This document shows, in pieces, positions 11,285 through 20,206 of a stretch of DNA of 64,000 nucleotides. Each line of letters starts with the position of its first letter. The stretch's first letter is position 1. The translations under genes were made by a program, and so were the position numbers. The stretch comes from Georgfuchsia toluolica. Its GTDB lineage: Bacteria; Pseudomonadota; Gammaproteobacteria; Burkholderiales; Rhodocyclaceae. The stretch lies in the NCBI RefSeq assembly GCF_907163265.1, contig NZ_CAJQUM010000001.1, positions 3,401,763 to 3,465,762 on the forward strand. Direction: 5' to 3'. The notes below the pieces were generated by a model, which was not told the origin of the DNA, did not search any database, and was given only the letters and a program-made list of their open reading frames with translations.

Positions 11285-11318
11285 CATCCCCCGCGTCTGA
11301 TGTCAGCGGCGGGGGATG
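11285..11318 (+). terminator. Hairpin, possible terminator after the thioesterase gene
   Basis: CATCCCCCGC and GCGGGGGATG form a perfect 10-bp stem with a 14-nt loop, 122 bp after the thioesterase stop. No U-tract follows, so intrinsic termination is uncertain. Confidence 0.4.
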
Positions 11319-11351
11319 ATGCTGTCAACATACAACTTTGGGATAAAGTTT

Positions 11352-11437
11352 ATGCGTCCTCAACATCACTTCGTCGGCGAACTGGTCGGCACCTTCCTCC
11401 TGGTATTTTTCGGCTGCGGGTCGGTTGCCGTACGATC
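11352..11437 (+). pseudogene. Truncated aquaporin / aquaglyceroporin (MIP family) 5' end
   Basis: From ATG 11352 the plus strand reads MRPQHHFVGELVGT and then FLLVFFGCGSVAV, the first transmembrane helix of MIP-family channels. Only about 28 codons remain. The reading frame then runs directly into the antisense of the bamD remnant (11440-11577), so this is a recombination junction. The preceding stretch 11163-11280 also contains open reading (LVCGNTAAMVGETRFAKHF) that I cannot assign. Confidence 0.65.
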
Positions 11438-11439
11438 TT

Positions 11440-11577
11440 GCGCATGCTGAACTTGGTGACCCTGTTCCAGGGACAGACTGTGTTGCACATGCCGCACGGG
11501 TAACAGGACTTAAAAGCATTGCCGCCACTCGCCTTGATCGCGTCGATGATTTCCTTTTAGGGGGTTGCAATCTCCAT
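11440..11577 (-). pseudogene. Remnant of a second bamD copy (first ~46 codons, with a stop at codon 7)
   Basis: Reverse reading from ATG 11577 gives MEIATP-stop-KEIIDAIKASGG and on to FSMRK, nearly the same as the start of intact bamD at 22262 (METATPQKEIIDAIKASGG). DNA identity over 11440-11603 versus about 22126-22289 is very high, including the 26-nt leader before the ATG. A CAA-to-TAA change stops it at codon 7, and the copy ends abruptly at an aquaporin fragment. It lies directly downstream of bamC. Confidence 0.9.
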
Positions 11578-11609
11578 ACTCTATTACTCTGTCGTGTCAA
11601 GCATTGGTC

Positions 11610-12149
11610 TTACGGCTTTGCCATTCTGGCGATGGTATCCAGCACCTGCTGCATTCCATACTTGTCGATCATCGAACCGAGGCCGATCTCGACGTCGCCC
11701 AGCTTCGGCTGATCTTCCTCGACTTCCTCTTCGCGCTCGACGTAGATCAGAGCTTCGGCCAGGCACCACTCGACGCACTTGGGTTTGTCCAGCGTCGGCG
11801 TGTCTTCGCACATGTCGCATTTCAGCGGCAGCCCCGAATCGGGCTCGTGGAACATGTCGCGCGAGGGGCACGAAGCCCGGCAAAAATCGCACTCGTTGTA
11901 TTCCTTGCCGTCGATGATGTATTTGTCCCGGCCGGTGCATTCCGCCTCGGTATACTCGCCGGCATAGACCGGCAGGTAGATGTCCTTCAGCGGCAGGCGC
12001 ACGATACGGATGCGCGAGCGCGCCGGGTTGTTGCTGCTGTAGCGCGGCGTGGCGTGCCACGAGGAGCAGATCACCTCGCAAGCCTTGCAGCCATTGCACT
12101 TGTCGGCATCGATGGTGATGGACTTGACGATTTTCTTGACCTTAGCCAT
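11610..12149 (-). CDS. bamC: Class II benzoyl-CoA reductase, Fe-S electron-transfer subunit BamC
   Basis: BamC is the ferredoxin-like partner of the tungsten subunit BamB. The 179-residue protein has four cysteine clusters typical of the DMSO-reductase/AOR-associated Fe-S subunits: CNGCKACEVICSSWH (residues about 19-33), CTGRDKY, CDFCRASCPS and CDMCEDTPTLDKPKCVEWC. It binds several [4Fe-4S] clusters linking BamB to the electron-input subunits. It overlaps bamB by 8 bp, so the two are translationally coupled. A decayed bamD start follows it directly. Confidence 0.93.
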   Translation of the reverse strand: MAKVKKIVKSITIDADKCNGCKACEVICSSWHATPRYSSNNPARSRIRIVRLPLKDIYLPVYAGEYTEAECTGRDKYIIDGKEYNECDFCRASCPSRDMFHEPDSGLPLKCDMCEDTPTLDKPKCVEWCLAEALIYVEREEEVEEDQPKLGDVEIGLGSMIDKYGMQQVLDTIARMAKP

Positions 12150-14103
12150 TGCTGTAAATTCCTTTCTGTTCGAATTCCTCGGCGATGTAATCCAGTTCCA
12201 GCTCGTGGAGGGATTCCTTGGTCGGAATGCCCTGATCGTTGAAGCCCTTCAGCTTGTAATACTGATCGAGCAGCTGCTTTTCCAGATCGGGGAAGCGCTT
12301 CTTCCAATGGTCCTCTGGCGGCTTGTCGTCAGCGCGGCGCATGCCGCGGCGCACGTTGAGGGCGCGCATCAGGGTGCGGGTGCGCGTCGCCGACTGCCAT
12401 ACGTCATCCTTGTTCATTTTTATTCCGGTCGCCGCCGTGATGAACTCGGGATAGTTGTGAATGTGGTAGGGCGGCTTCAGCGGGAAGGAGGACAGGCCGG
12501 CGCACATACCCACGGCGTCGTCGATGTAGTGCATCTTCTCCATCCAGTCCACGATGTCGCAACTGGCCTCGACCGTCGGGTAGTAGGGGTTGGACATCTC
12601 GCCGCGCGGCTCCCAATCGACGTAGTACTTCTTGAACTTCTCGTCGGGCACCTGAATCCAGTCCTTGACGAACTCCTCGCGCGCCTCGCGTGTGGGGAAC
12701 GGTTCTTGCGGAAACTGGCCTTCGATCTGGGTGATGTTGATCTTCTCGCCGGTTGAGTACATCAGGTAATAGACCGGATTGAGCATGCCCAGCTTGAGCG
12801 GCAGCTGCTCGTGCTTCTTGATAGTGTTATGGTCGAACTTCTCCGCGCCCTTGCCGATGCGCCGGGCCGCCCAGTAAGTGCCGTCGGCGAGGTAGTCGCC
12901 GATACCCTCGCGGCGGACGATCTTCTCCAGCAGGTAGAAGAAGCGGCCTTCATTATCGTCAGGCATGCCCGGGAAATCATCCTTGGTCAGAATGCCGTTC
13001 TCCAGCAATTCCAGGCCGAAGGCCATGGCCTGCGGAGTGGAGAAACCGTCGAGGCCGTATTCGGTGGCCTTTTGCGCAATCTTGAAGCCGAAATCCAGGT
13101 CCGAAAAGGCAGCCATGGTGTAAGTCAGCTTGGAGTAGCACTTCATCATATAGGTGGGTAGGCCGGGCACGGAGATGGTGGCGCCGCACTTCATCGGGCA
13201 GTTGTGGCAACTGATCAGGCGGGTGCGCACGTTTTCCTGGGTCTCGCGCCACTTCTCTTCGATTTCATGGGTCCAGAAGTCCTTGCGCCGGGTACGCGAG
13301 TTACCCCACATGAAATTGGTGGTGTGCCATTGCTCGTCGACGATGGCCATTTCCTGCGGCGAGCCGAGCCCCTGCAGGATTGGCGGCACGCCCTTGATCG
13401 GATTGTCTTCGCGGAACTTGATGTACTTCAGTACATCGTTGCACAGTTCCATGTACTTGCCCGGATCGGCGACGTTGATGTCCTTTGTGCCACGCACGGC
13501 GATGGCCTTGAGGCCCTTGTCGCCCATCACCGCGCCGATGCCACCCCGGCTGGCGCTGGAGCGGCCTTGCTCGACAGAGGCGTAGAAGACCCGGTTCTCG
13601 CCGGCCAAACCGATGGCCGCCACCTGAATATCCGGATCCTTCAGTTCCTTGCGGATTGCCTCCGATGTCTCGGTCGCGCCCATGCCCTTGAGGTGCGAGG
13701 CGTCGCGGATCTCGACCTTGTCGTTGTTGATCCAGAGATAGACCAGATCGGGCGACTGGCCGCGGATAATGACTTTGTCGTACCCCGCGTACTTCAACTC
13801 CGGCGACCAGAAGCCGCCCATCATCGAATAGGCCACCAGCTTCGTCTGCGGTGAAATGGTCGAAACGATGGTGCGGTTGCAGCCGGGCGCTCCAGTGCCG
13901 CAAAGCAGGCCGGTGCTGAAGATCAGCAGGTTGTCCTCAGAAAATGCTTCCGTCTCCGGCGGTACCCTGTCCCACATGATCTTGGCGTTGGTGCCGAGAC
14001 CACCCAGGTAAAGCTTGGTGTCCCTTGGGTCGGTCTCCACACGGTCTATGCTCCCGCGGGAAAGATCCACTTCCAAATCAAATCCTATTTCTCCGTACCG
14101 CAT
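12142..14103 (-). CDS. bamB: Class II benzoyl-CoA reductase, tungsten active-site subunit BamB
   Basis: BamB is an AOR-family W-bis-metallopterin enzyme that reduces benzoyl-CoA to cyclohexa-1,5-diene-1-carbonyl-CoA without ATP hydrolysis. The 653-residue length fits the family. It starts MRYGEIGFDLEVDLSRG. It has the AOR cofactor-binding stretch GRSSASRGGIGAVMGDKGLKA (about residues 179-199) and [4Fe-4S] ligands Cys299-x2-Cys302-x3-Cys306 (SCHNCPMKC). The 260-bp gap to bamI upstream contains a vestige of another bamB (14277-14312). Known hosts of class II reductases are mostly strict anaerobes, so its presence in a betaproteobacterial context is notable. Confidence 0.95.
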   Translation of the reverse strand: MRYGEIGFDLEVDLSRGSIDRVETDPRDTKLYLGGLGTNAKIMWDRVPPETEAFSEDNLLIFSTGLLCGTGAPGCNRTIVSTISPQTKLVAYSMMGGFWSPELKYAGYDKVIIRGQSPDLVYLWINNDKVEIRDASHLKGMGATETSEAIRKELKDPDIQVAAIGLAGENRVFYASVEQGRSSASRGGIGAVMGDKGLKAIAVRGTKDINVADPGKYMELCNDVLKYIKFREDNPIKGVPPILQGLGSPQEMAIVDEQWHTTNFMWGNSRTRRKDFWTHEIEEKWRETQENVRTRLISCHNCPMKCGATISVPGLPTYMMKCYSKLTYTMAAFSDLDFGFKIAQKATEYGLDGFSTPQAMAFGLELLENGILTKDDFPGMPDDNEGRFFYLLEKIVRREGIGDYLADGTYWAARRIGKGAEKFDHNTIKKHEQLPLKLGMLNPVYYLMYSTGEKINITQIEGQFPQEPFPTREAREEFVKDWIQVPDEKFKKYYVDWEPRGEMSNPYYPTVEASCDIVDWMEKMHYIDDAVGMCAGLSSFPLKPPYHIHNYPEFITAATGIKMNKDDVWQSATRTRTLMRALNVRRGMRRADDKPPEDHWKKRFPDLEKQLLDQYYKLKGFNDQGIPTKESLHELELDYIAEEFEQKGIYSNG

Positions 14104-14276
14104 CTCTTTGGTCCTCTCTCAGACTGTTTCTTGCCCATATGTCTTGCGCGCTTGCACGCGTTTGCCGGTTTTTCCCGTTGACGACGATTGCTTCTTGAAT
14201 GCTGTGCCGCGACCGGCCCGACCGATCAGCGGTGGCTGGCGCTGACGAGTGGTGAAGTCGGGAGCAACAAATAAAC

Positions 14277-14312
14277 CATTTCCAAGTTGTAGCCAGCCTC
14301 TGCATATCTCAT
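14277..14312 (-). pseudogene. Vestigial 5' end of a divergent bamB paralogue
   Basis: From ATG 14312 on the minus strand the sequence reads MRYAEAGYNLEM, clearly related to the start of BamB (MRYGEIGFDLEV) but different at most third codon positions, so it derives from a diverged paralogue rather than a recent copy. A GAAAGGGG ribosome-binding site precedes it. Similarity is lost after about 12 codons. The rest of 14104-14364 shows no recognisable gene. Confidence 0.6.
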
Positions 14313-14364
14313 TCTGTTGCCCCTTTCATGTTCATCTTGAACAGGTTTTTCTCTTGCATGCGGC

Positions 14365-15036
14365 CTAAGCCGTCACAGGGACCGGGGTGATGGGAATCAC
14401 CGCTGGTTTAGCCTTGTGTGCCTTGGCATCATGGACTGCCGTCTTGACCAATCCTGGGAATGCAAGCGCTTCGGTCAGCATATAGGCAGCTTGCGCATAG
14501 GAAGTCGGGCACAGGGCGAAGCATTCCTGGCAATCCCAGCATTCCGTCTTGGCGACTTCCGGAATGAAGGCGATCTGGCGCACGGCGCCGTTATCGAAGA
14601 AGCTGACGGCGTTCTTGTGCTTGACCTCATCGCAGTAACGCACGCACAGACCGCACAGGATGCAGAACGACGCCTCCCGCTCGAAGCGGTTGCGGTCGGC
14701 CCCATACTCCTCGGCCAGCTTCACCAGTTCCGGCGCGTCCGGCGCATGGGCCATCAACTCCTCGACCAGCACCTTGCGGATCTTGTCGACCTTTTCCGAG
14801 CGGGTACGCACGACGATGTCCTTCGCCACCGGATACAGGCAGGAGACGACGTAGCTGGTCCAGCCGCGCGATTCGACTTCCACCATGCACAGGCGGCAGC
14901 CACCGAAGGCCTCCAGCTTTTCGTGGTGGCACACCGTAGGGATGTGGATGCCCGCCTGCTGCGCCGCCTGGAGGACGGTCATGCCGGCCTTGGCCGTGAC
15001 TTCCTTGCCATCAATCGTCAGGACGATTTCACTCAT
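14365..15036 (-). CDS. bamI: BamI, NuoG-like Fe-S subunit of class II benzoyl-CoA reductase
   Basis: The 223-residue protein resembles the N-terminal Fe-S part of NuoG/HydA. It has a [2Fe-2S] domain (CHHEKLEAFGGCRLCMVEVE, residues about 37-56), then [4Fe-4S] motifs CILCGLCVRYC and CWDCQECFALCPT. Together with BamG and BamH it forms the NADH-oxidising module of the Bam complex. Its ATG overlaps the bamH stop by 4 bp. Confidence 0.9.
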   Translation of the reverse strand: MSEIVLTIDGKEVTAKAGMTVLQAAQQAGIHIPTVCHHEKLEAFGGCRLCMVEVESRGWTSYVVSCLYPVAKDIVVRTRSEKVDKIRKVLVEELMAHAPDAPELVKLAEEYGADRNRFEREASFCILCGLCVRYCDEVKHKNAVSFFDNGAVRQIAFIPEVAKTECWDCQECFALCPTSYAQAAYMLTEALAFPGLVKTAVHDAKAHKAKPAVIPITPVPVTA

Positions 15037-16694
15037 TTCGTATCTCCACTACCGGCGGCGATGCGCGCTTCATACTCGGGCTTGAAATAGCGGAACATGC
15101 TCTTCAGCGGATCGCCCGAGGTCTTGCCCAAGGCGCACAGGCTGGCGACGTTGGTCACCTCGATCAGGTCCTGCAGGCGCTCGATGTCGCCCGGCTTGCC
15201 GCGGCCTTCGGTGATGCGGGTGAGGATCTGCAGCATCTGCTGCATGCCCTCGCGGCAGGGCACGCACTTGCCGCAGGATTCCTTGGTGAGGAAGTCCATC
15301 AGGTAGCGCGCCACTTCGACCATGTCGGTATCTTCGTCCATGAGCAGCAGGCCGCCGGCGCCGATCGGTGCGCCGAGCTTGGACATGCCGTCGAAATCGA
15401 GCGGGGCATCGATCAGATCGGCCGGGATGGAGCCGCCCATGGCGCCGCCGAAGTGGATGGCCTTGAGCGTCTTGCCATCGCACACGCCGCCGCCGATGTC
15501 GAACACCAGGGTGCGCAACGGTGTGCCCATCGGCACTTCCACGACGCCGCTATTCACGACATTGCCCGACAACGAAATCAGCTTGGTGCCCTTGCTCTTC
15601 TCGGAGCCGATGCTGGTGAACCACTCGGCACCCTTGGCGATGATCTGCGGCACGTTGGCCCAGGTCTCGACGTTGTTGAGATTGCTGGGCTTGTCCCAGA
15701 TGCCGGACACCGAGGTGCGGATGTACTTCGGCCGCGGCTCGGGCGGATTGCCTTCGATGGAGCGCATCAGGGCCGACGACTCGCCGGAGACGAAGATGCC
15801 GACGTCGAAATGCAATTCGCATTCAAAGTCAAAGCCGCTGCCGAGGATGTTCTTGCCGAGCAGGCCGTATTCGGCGGCCTGGGCCAGGGCGTTGCGGACA
15901 TGTTTTTCCAGCAGCGGCATGTCGTGGCGCGTGTACATGAAGCCCTTCTGCGCGCCGATGGCGTAGGCGCCGATGATCAGGCCTTCGAGGATCTTGTGCG
16001 GATTGCCGGTGAGCATGGCCCGGTCCATGAAGGCGGCCGACTCGCCTTCGTGGCCGTTGACGATGACATACTTGATCTTCTCCGGCGCGTTCCTGGTGGT
16101 CTCCCACTTCGAACCGGCCGGGAAGCCGCCGCCGCCGCGGCCGCGCAGGTTGGCCTTCTTGACTTCGTCGAGCACCTGTTCCGGACTCATCGTGGTCAGG
16201 GCCTTGACCAGCGCCGCGTAACCGCCGACCGCCAGATAATCCTCGATGCGCATCGGATCGATCTTCGGGTTGTCGCCGATGAGCAGCCGCGTCTGGTGCT
16301 TGTAGAACGGCACCTCTTGCATATGCACGGCCTTGGCGCCGGTGTTCGGATCCTGGTACACCAGGCGCTCGACCACTTCGCCTTTCAACGTGGCGGCGAT
16401 GATCTCCGGCACGTCCGTGGGCCGGACCTCGAAGTAGCAGATGTCGCCGGGAGTGACGACGACGTTGGGTCCCTTCTCGCAGTAGCCGTGACAGCCGGTG
16501 GTCCTGACTTCAAGCTTGTCGCCCAACTTGTTCTGGTCGACATGGGCCAGGAAGGCGGCGGCAACCGCCGCCGAATCCATGCCGTCGCAGGCCGCGCCGG
16601 CGCAGACGGCGATGCAGGGTTTGGCGGGATCGCGCTGGGCGAGGATTTCGGCGCGGAATTTTTCCAGTTCAGCCGCTGATTGGAGCCTGGGCAT
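15033..16694 (-). CDS. bamH: BamH, NuoF-like NAD(H)/FMN subunit of class II benzoyl-CoA reductase
   Basis: The 553-residue NuoF homologue has an N-terminal thioredoxin-like [2Fe-2S] domain (Cys residues in CIAVCAGAACDGM and TTGCHGYCEKGP), the NADH/FMN-binding glycine-rich loop GRGGGGFPAGSKW near residue 190, and the C-terminal [4Fe-4S] motif SCGKCVPCREG near 470. It should be the entry or exit point for NADH electrons. It lies between bamG and bamI with minimal spacing. Confidence 0.92.
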   Translation of the reverse strand: MPRLQSAAELEKFRAEILAQRDPAKPCIAVCAGAACDGMDSAAVAAAFLAHVDQNKLGDKLEVRTTGCHGYCEKGPNVVVTPGDICYFEVRPTDVPEIIAATLKGEVVERLVYQDPNTGAKAVHMQEVPFYKHQTRLLIGDNPKIDPMRIEDYLAVGGYAALVKALTTMSPEQVLDEVKKANLRGRGGGGFPAGSKWETTRNAPEKIKYVIVNGHEGESAAFMDRAMLTGNPHKILEGLIIGAYAIGAQKGFMYTRHDMPLLEKHVRNALAQAAEYGLLGKNILGSGFDFECELHFDVGIFVSGESSALMRSIEGNPPEPRPKYIRTSVSGIWDKPSNLNNVETWANVPQIIAKGAEWFTSIGSEKSKGTKLISLSGNVVNSGVVEVPMGTPLRTLVFDIGGGVCDGKTLKAIHFGGAMGGSIPADLIDAPLDFDGMSKLGAPIGAGGLLLMDEDTDMVEVARYLMDFLTKESCGKCVPCREGMQQMLQILTRITEGRGKPGDIERLQDLIEVTNVASLCALGKTSGDPLKSMFRYFKPEYEARIAAGSGDTK

Positions 16695-16703
16695 GATGTC
16701 TTC

Positions 16704-17156
16704 CTACTCGTAACTGTTGAGAACGGCTTCGGCCTTGTCAGGCGTCATCCTGCCGTAGTGCTTGCCGTCGACGATGAGTTCCGGCCCGATGCTGCAACTG
16801 CCGAGGCAGGCGCCGGTCTCGACGGTGAATTTGGATTCGGCATCCGTCTCGCCGGCCTTGAGACCGGTAAGTTCTTCCACCTTCTTCAGCAGCTTGGCTG
16901 CACCGCGCAGGTGACAGGTCATGCCGGAGCACACATGCACCTTATGACGACCCTTCGGGGTCAGGCTGAAGGTCTTGTAGAAGCTGGCGATCTGCATCAC
17001 CTGGGCGAAGGGCACTTCCAGCGCATCGGCAATGCGGTGCATCACTTCCCTGGGCAGCCAGTGGTTCTCGTGCTGGATCTCCACCAGCGCGTGAATCAGG
17101 GAACCCGGCTGGCCGCGGTATTTTTCGATGATGGCGTCGATTTTCTTTTCACACAT
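16704..17156 (-). CDS. bamG: BamG, NuoE-like [2Fe-2S] subunit
   Basis: The 150-residue thioredoxin-like ferredoxin resembles NuoE. An N-terminal helical part (IIEKYRGQPGSLIHALVEIQ) precedes the [2Fe-2S] ligands in VCSGMTCHLRG and TGACLGSCSIGPE. I chose the ATG at 17156 because the longer open frame upstream (to 17336) overlaps bamF and has low-complexity composition. It partners BamH in the NADH module. Confidence 0.9.
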   Translation of the reverse strand: MCEKKIDAIIEKYRGQPGSLIHALVEIQHENHWLPREVMHRIADALEVPFAQVMQIASFYKTFSLTPKGRHKVHVCSGMTCHLRGAAKLLKKVEELTGLKAGETDAESKFTVETGACLGSCSIGPELIVDGKHYGRMTPDKAEAVLNSYE

Positions 17157-17184
17157 TTTGCATATCCCGTATGAGTGATTCGCT

Positions 17185-17955
17185 TCAGGCGGCGATCGCG
17201 GCCCGCACGTGGCTGCCGTCGATCTTGACCACGCCCTGCTGCGACAGCAGGTGCATGTGGCGGGCGACCTCGGCCGGCTCCAGGCCCAGCTTCTGCGCCA
17301 CTTCCTCGGTCGATGCCAGGCCCTGGCGCAAAGCACCCATGATGCGGCTCATGGCCAGCTTGTCCAGCACCAGGTCCTTGAACAGGACGTTGTAGTCCTC
17401 GCGCGCGAAGAATTCGCGGTAGCCGTCTTCCGTCCGCTTCGGCACGCGGAAGCGTTCGCGCTCGACCAGCTTGATGTAGGGCACCATCTGCGTGGCCGCT
17501 TCGAGGCCGTCCTGCAGGTCGGCGACGTCGCGGCCTTCGGAGTAACCAAAGGGTCCGAGGGCTTTGATCTTGGCGCCGAACTCGTTCATGATTTCGGCGA
17601 AACGGATACCTTCTCCGGCAGATACCCATTCCAGCCGCAGCCGGTCGGGATTGACGCCGACGTTTTCGAGGATGCGCTTGGCGACCATGCTGTTGCCCAG
17701 CGCGTCGTAGTTGCCTTCGGGGTTGTAGTGGCAGTCGCCAAGATGGCAGCCGCCAATGAACACGCCGTCGGCCTTCTTGGCGAAGGCGCGGAAGATGAAC
17801 TCGAGGTCGACGCGGCCCGAGCACATCAGCCGGATCACGCGCAGGTAGGGCGGATACTGGAAGCGCGAGACGCCGCACAGATCCGCGCCGCCGTAGCAGC
17901 ACCAGTTGCAGAGAAAGCCGACAATGATCGGTTTGAAATCGGAGGGGGCAGCCAT
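17185..17955 (-). CDS. bamF: BamF, MvhD/FlpD-like [2Fe-2S] subunit
   Basis: The 256-residue protein carries the MvhD/FlpD domain that links hydrogenases or dehydrogenases to HdrA in methanogens: FLCNWCCYGGADL at the N-terminus, RLMCSGRVD, and GGCHLGDCHY. In several strict anaerobes one of these cysteines is selenocysteine; here all are plain Cys and there is no in-frame UGA. The C-terminal part (about 190-256) looks like a winged-helix domain (TEEVAQKLGLEPAEVARHMHLL). The start at 17955 lies just after the bamE stop region (gap 40 bp). Confidence 0.9.
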   Translation of the reverse strand: MAAPSDFKPIIVGFLCNWCCYGGADLCGVSRFQYPPYLRVIRLMCSGRVDLEFIFRAFAKKADGVFIGGCHLGDCHYNPEGNYDALGNSMVAKRILENVGVNPDRLRLEWVSAGEGIRFAEIMNEFGAKIKALGPFGYSEGRDVADLQDGLEAATQMVPYIKLVERERFRVPKRTEDGYREFFAREDYNVLFKDLVLDKLAMSRIMGALRQGLASTEEVAQKLGLEPAEVARHMHLLSQQGVVKIDGSHVRAAIAA

Positions 17956-17995
17956 ACTCAGTCCCTTATCAGTTGCGTTGTCATGTCGGCGCGCC

Positions 17996-20206
17996 TCAGA
18001 CCAGTTCCAGCGCGGCGTCGATCTGGTTGCACACTTCGTCGTTGGTGTAGTGCGAGAGGCTGATGGCCGCGGTCGGACACTTCGCCACGCATAGCCCATC
18101 GCCCTTGCACAGCACCGCATTGACCACCGCCTTCTTGCCGCGCGGCGTTTCCTCGAAGTCGATGGCACCGTAGGTGCACACCGAGAGGCAGGCGCCGCAG
18201 GAGATGCAGTCGGTCGTGCTCACCGAGGTGACCGCGCCCGAGGCGACAACGGTGTCGCGCGACAGCAGGGTCAGCGCCCGACCGGCCGCGCCATAGGACT
18301 GAGTGATGGTTTCCGACAGGTGCTTGGGATATTGCGCCGTGCCGCAGAGGTACACGCCTTCGGCGGCAAAATCCACCGGCCGCAGCTTGGCGTGCGCTTC
18401 CTGGAAGAAGCCATCGGGACCCAGCGGCACCTTGAACATGCGCGCCAGTTCGCTGGCACCCGGCGCCGGGATTACAGCGGCTGCCAGAACAATGGCATCG
18501 ACGTCCAGCTCCAGCTTCTTGCCCAGGATCGGATCGGTGGCAGTCACGCGGATGAATTTGCGGCCGCCTTCGTCCCGGGCTTCCACCGCCGGCTTGTCTT
18601 CCGGCTCGTAGCGAATGAACTTGACGTCCTTGTTCGACGCTTCGCGGTAATAGTCTTCGCGGAAACCGTAGGTGCGAATGTCGCGGAAGAGCACGTAGAT
18701 GTCCACTTCCGGCTTGAGCGCCTTCATCTTCAGGGCGTTCTTCATGGCACCACTGCAGCAGACGCGCGAGCAATAGTTGCGGTCTTCGTTGCGGCAGCCG
18801 ACGCACTGGATCATCACCACGCTCTCGGCCGCCATCAGTTTTTCGTCCTGCTTGGCGAGCTGGCCTTCCATCTCCAGCAGAGTCATTACCTTGTCGTTCG
18901 CGCCGTACAAATACTCGGTCGGCTGGTACTCGGCGGCGCCGACTGCGATGATGGCGGCGCCGTGCTTGATTGTGCGCACCCGGCCCTTGGACTTGACCGT
19001 GGTGGTGAAGTTGCCGACATAACCGTCGACATGCGTGACTTCGGCATTGGTGATGGCGTGGATCTTCGGGTGGCGGTACACTTTCTTCTTGAGATCCCCG
19101 ATGAAGGTCTGCACGTCCATGCCTTCGAGCGTGAAGTGGAGGCGGTTGGCCATGCCACCGAGATCGGAGGCCTTCTCGATCAGGTAGGTCTCATAGCCTT
19201 GTTCCGCCATGGTGTGGGCGCTGGTCATGCCGGCGACACCGCCGCCGACCACCAGCGCGGTCTTGTCCACCGGCAGGGAGAACTCGTCCAGCGGCTCCAG
19301 TTTGGTGGCCCGTGCCACCGACATGCGGACGATGTCCTTGGCCTTCTGCGTCGCGGCTTCCTGCTCCTTGGAATGCACCCAGGTGCAATGCTCGCGGATG
19401 TTGGCCATGTCGAAGAAGTACTGGTTGACACCGGCTTCGCGCAGCGTGTCGCGGAACAGCGGTTCGTGCGTGCGCGGGGTACAGGCGGCGACCACCACCC
19501 GGTTCAGACCCTTGTCGCGGATGGTGTCGGAGATGGCCTTGGCGGTGTTGGTGGCGCAGGCAAACAGGCTCTCCTCGACGTGCACTACGTTTGGCAGTCC
19601 CTTCGCATACTCGGCGATGCCCGGTACGTCCACCACGCGGCCGATGTTGGCGCCGCAGCGGCAGACGAAGACGCCGACCTTGGCCTCTTCTTCCGAGGAA
19701 TCTTTCTCTTCTGGATACACCCGGTCTTCGGAGAGCTGGCCGCGCCGCGACTTGAGCAGGTTGGAGGCCAGGGCGCCGGCGCCACTGGCGCCCATCACCG
19801 ACTCGGGAATATCCATCGGGCCCTGGAAGGCGCCACTGGTGTATATGCCCAGACGGCTGGTCTGCAGCGGGTTGTCGGGATTGACTTTGCAGAAGCCGTG
19901 CTGATTGAGCTCGATGCCGAACACCTTGGAGAAGCGCCGGGCATCCTTGGGCGGAGTCAAGCCCACCGACAGCACCACCAGTTCAAAGAATTCCTCGACC
20001 ACCCCGTCCGGCGTAGTGTAGCGGATGGAGACGTCGCCGGTCTCCGGATCTTCGCTGCCGATCGAGGTGTAGCTGCGGATGAAATGCACGTCGGGCAGCT
20101 TGTGCGCGCGCTGGTAGAAACGCTCGAAGTCCTTGCCGTAGGAGCGAATGTCGTTGTGAAATATCTTGGCCTGCATATCGGGCAGGTGGTCCTTGGCCAG
20201 AATCAC
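17996..20206 (-). CDS. bamE: BamE, HdrA-like flavin/Fe-S subunit: large C-terminal segment of a frameshifted gene
   Basis: This is the HdrA-type electron-bifurcation candidate of the Bam complex. The segment contains a Cys-rich insert (FVCRCGANIGRVVDVPG), an FAD-binding Rossmann motif VVGGGVAGMTSAHTMAEQG, the HdrA Cys cluster CVGCRNEDRNYCSRVCC, and C-terminal ferredoxin motifs CISCGACLSVCTYGAI and CKGDGLCVAKCPT. The coding frame continues upstream of the ATG at 20206 as far as about 20329 (SDKKHPHKIAWIHCVGSRQ and on), where a single-base deletion in a C run separates it from the 5' part at 20327-21093. Restoring one base gives one protein of about 1032 residues, the normal bamE length. Confidence 0.88.
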   Translation of the reverse strand: MILAKDHLPDMQAKIFHNDIRSYGKDFERFYQRAHKLPDVHFIRSYTSIGSEDPETGDVSIRYTTPDGVVEEFFELVVLSVGLTPPKDARRFSKVFGIELNQHGFCKVNPDNPLQTSRLGIYTSGAFQGPMDIPESVMGASGAGALASNLLKSRRGQLSEDRVYPEEKDSSEEEAKVGVFVCRCGANIGRVVDVPGIAEYAKGLPNVVHVEESLFACATNTAKAISDTIRDKGLNRVVVAACTPRTHEPLFRDTLREAGVNQYFFDMANIREHCTWVHSKEQEAATQKAKDIVRMSVARATKLEPLDEFSLPVDKTALVVGGGVAGMTSAHTMAEQGYETYLIEKASDLGGMANRLHFTLEGMDVQTFIGDLKKKVYRHPKIHAITNAEVTHVDGYVGNFTTTVKSKGRVRTIKHGAAIIAVGAAEYQPTEYLYGANDKVMTLLEMEGQLAKQDEKLMAAESVVMIQCVGCRNEDRNYCSRVCCSGAMKNALKMKALKPEVDIYVLFRDIRTYGFREDYYREASNKDVKFIRYEPEDKPAVEARDEGGRKFIRVTATDPILGKKLELDVDAIVLAAAVIPAPGASELARMFKVPLGPDGFFQEAHAKLRPVDFAAEGVYLCGTAQYPKHLSETITQSYGAAGRALTLLSRDTVVASGAVTSVSTTDCISCGACLSVCTYGAIDFEETPRGKKAVVNAVLCKGDGLCVAKCPTAAISLSHYTNDEVCNQIDAALELV

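Noticed and set aside
17185..17955. Selenocysteine in BamF
   Set aside because: The frame has no in-frame UGA and all conserved positions are Cys codons.
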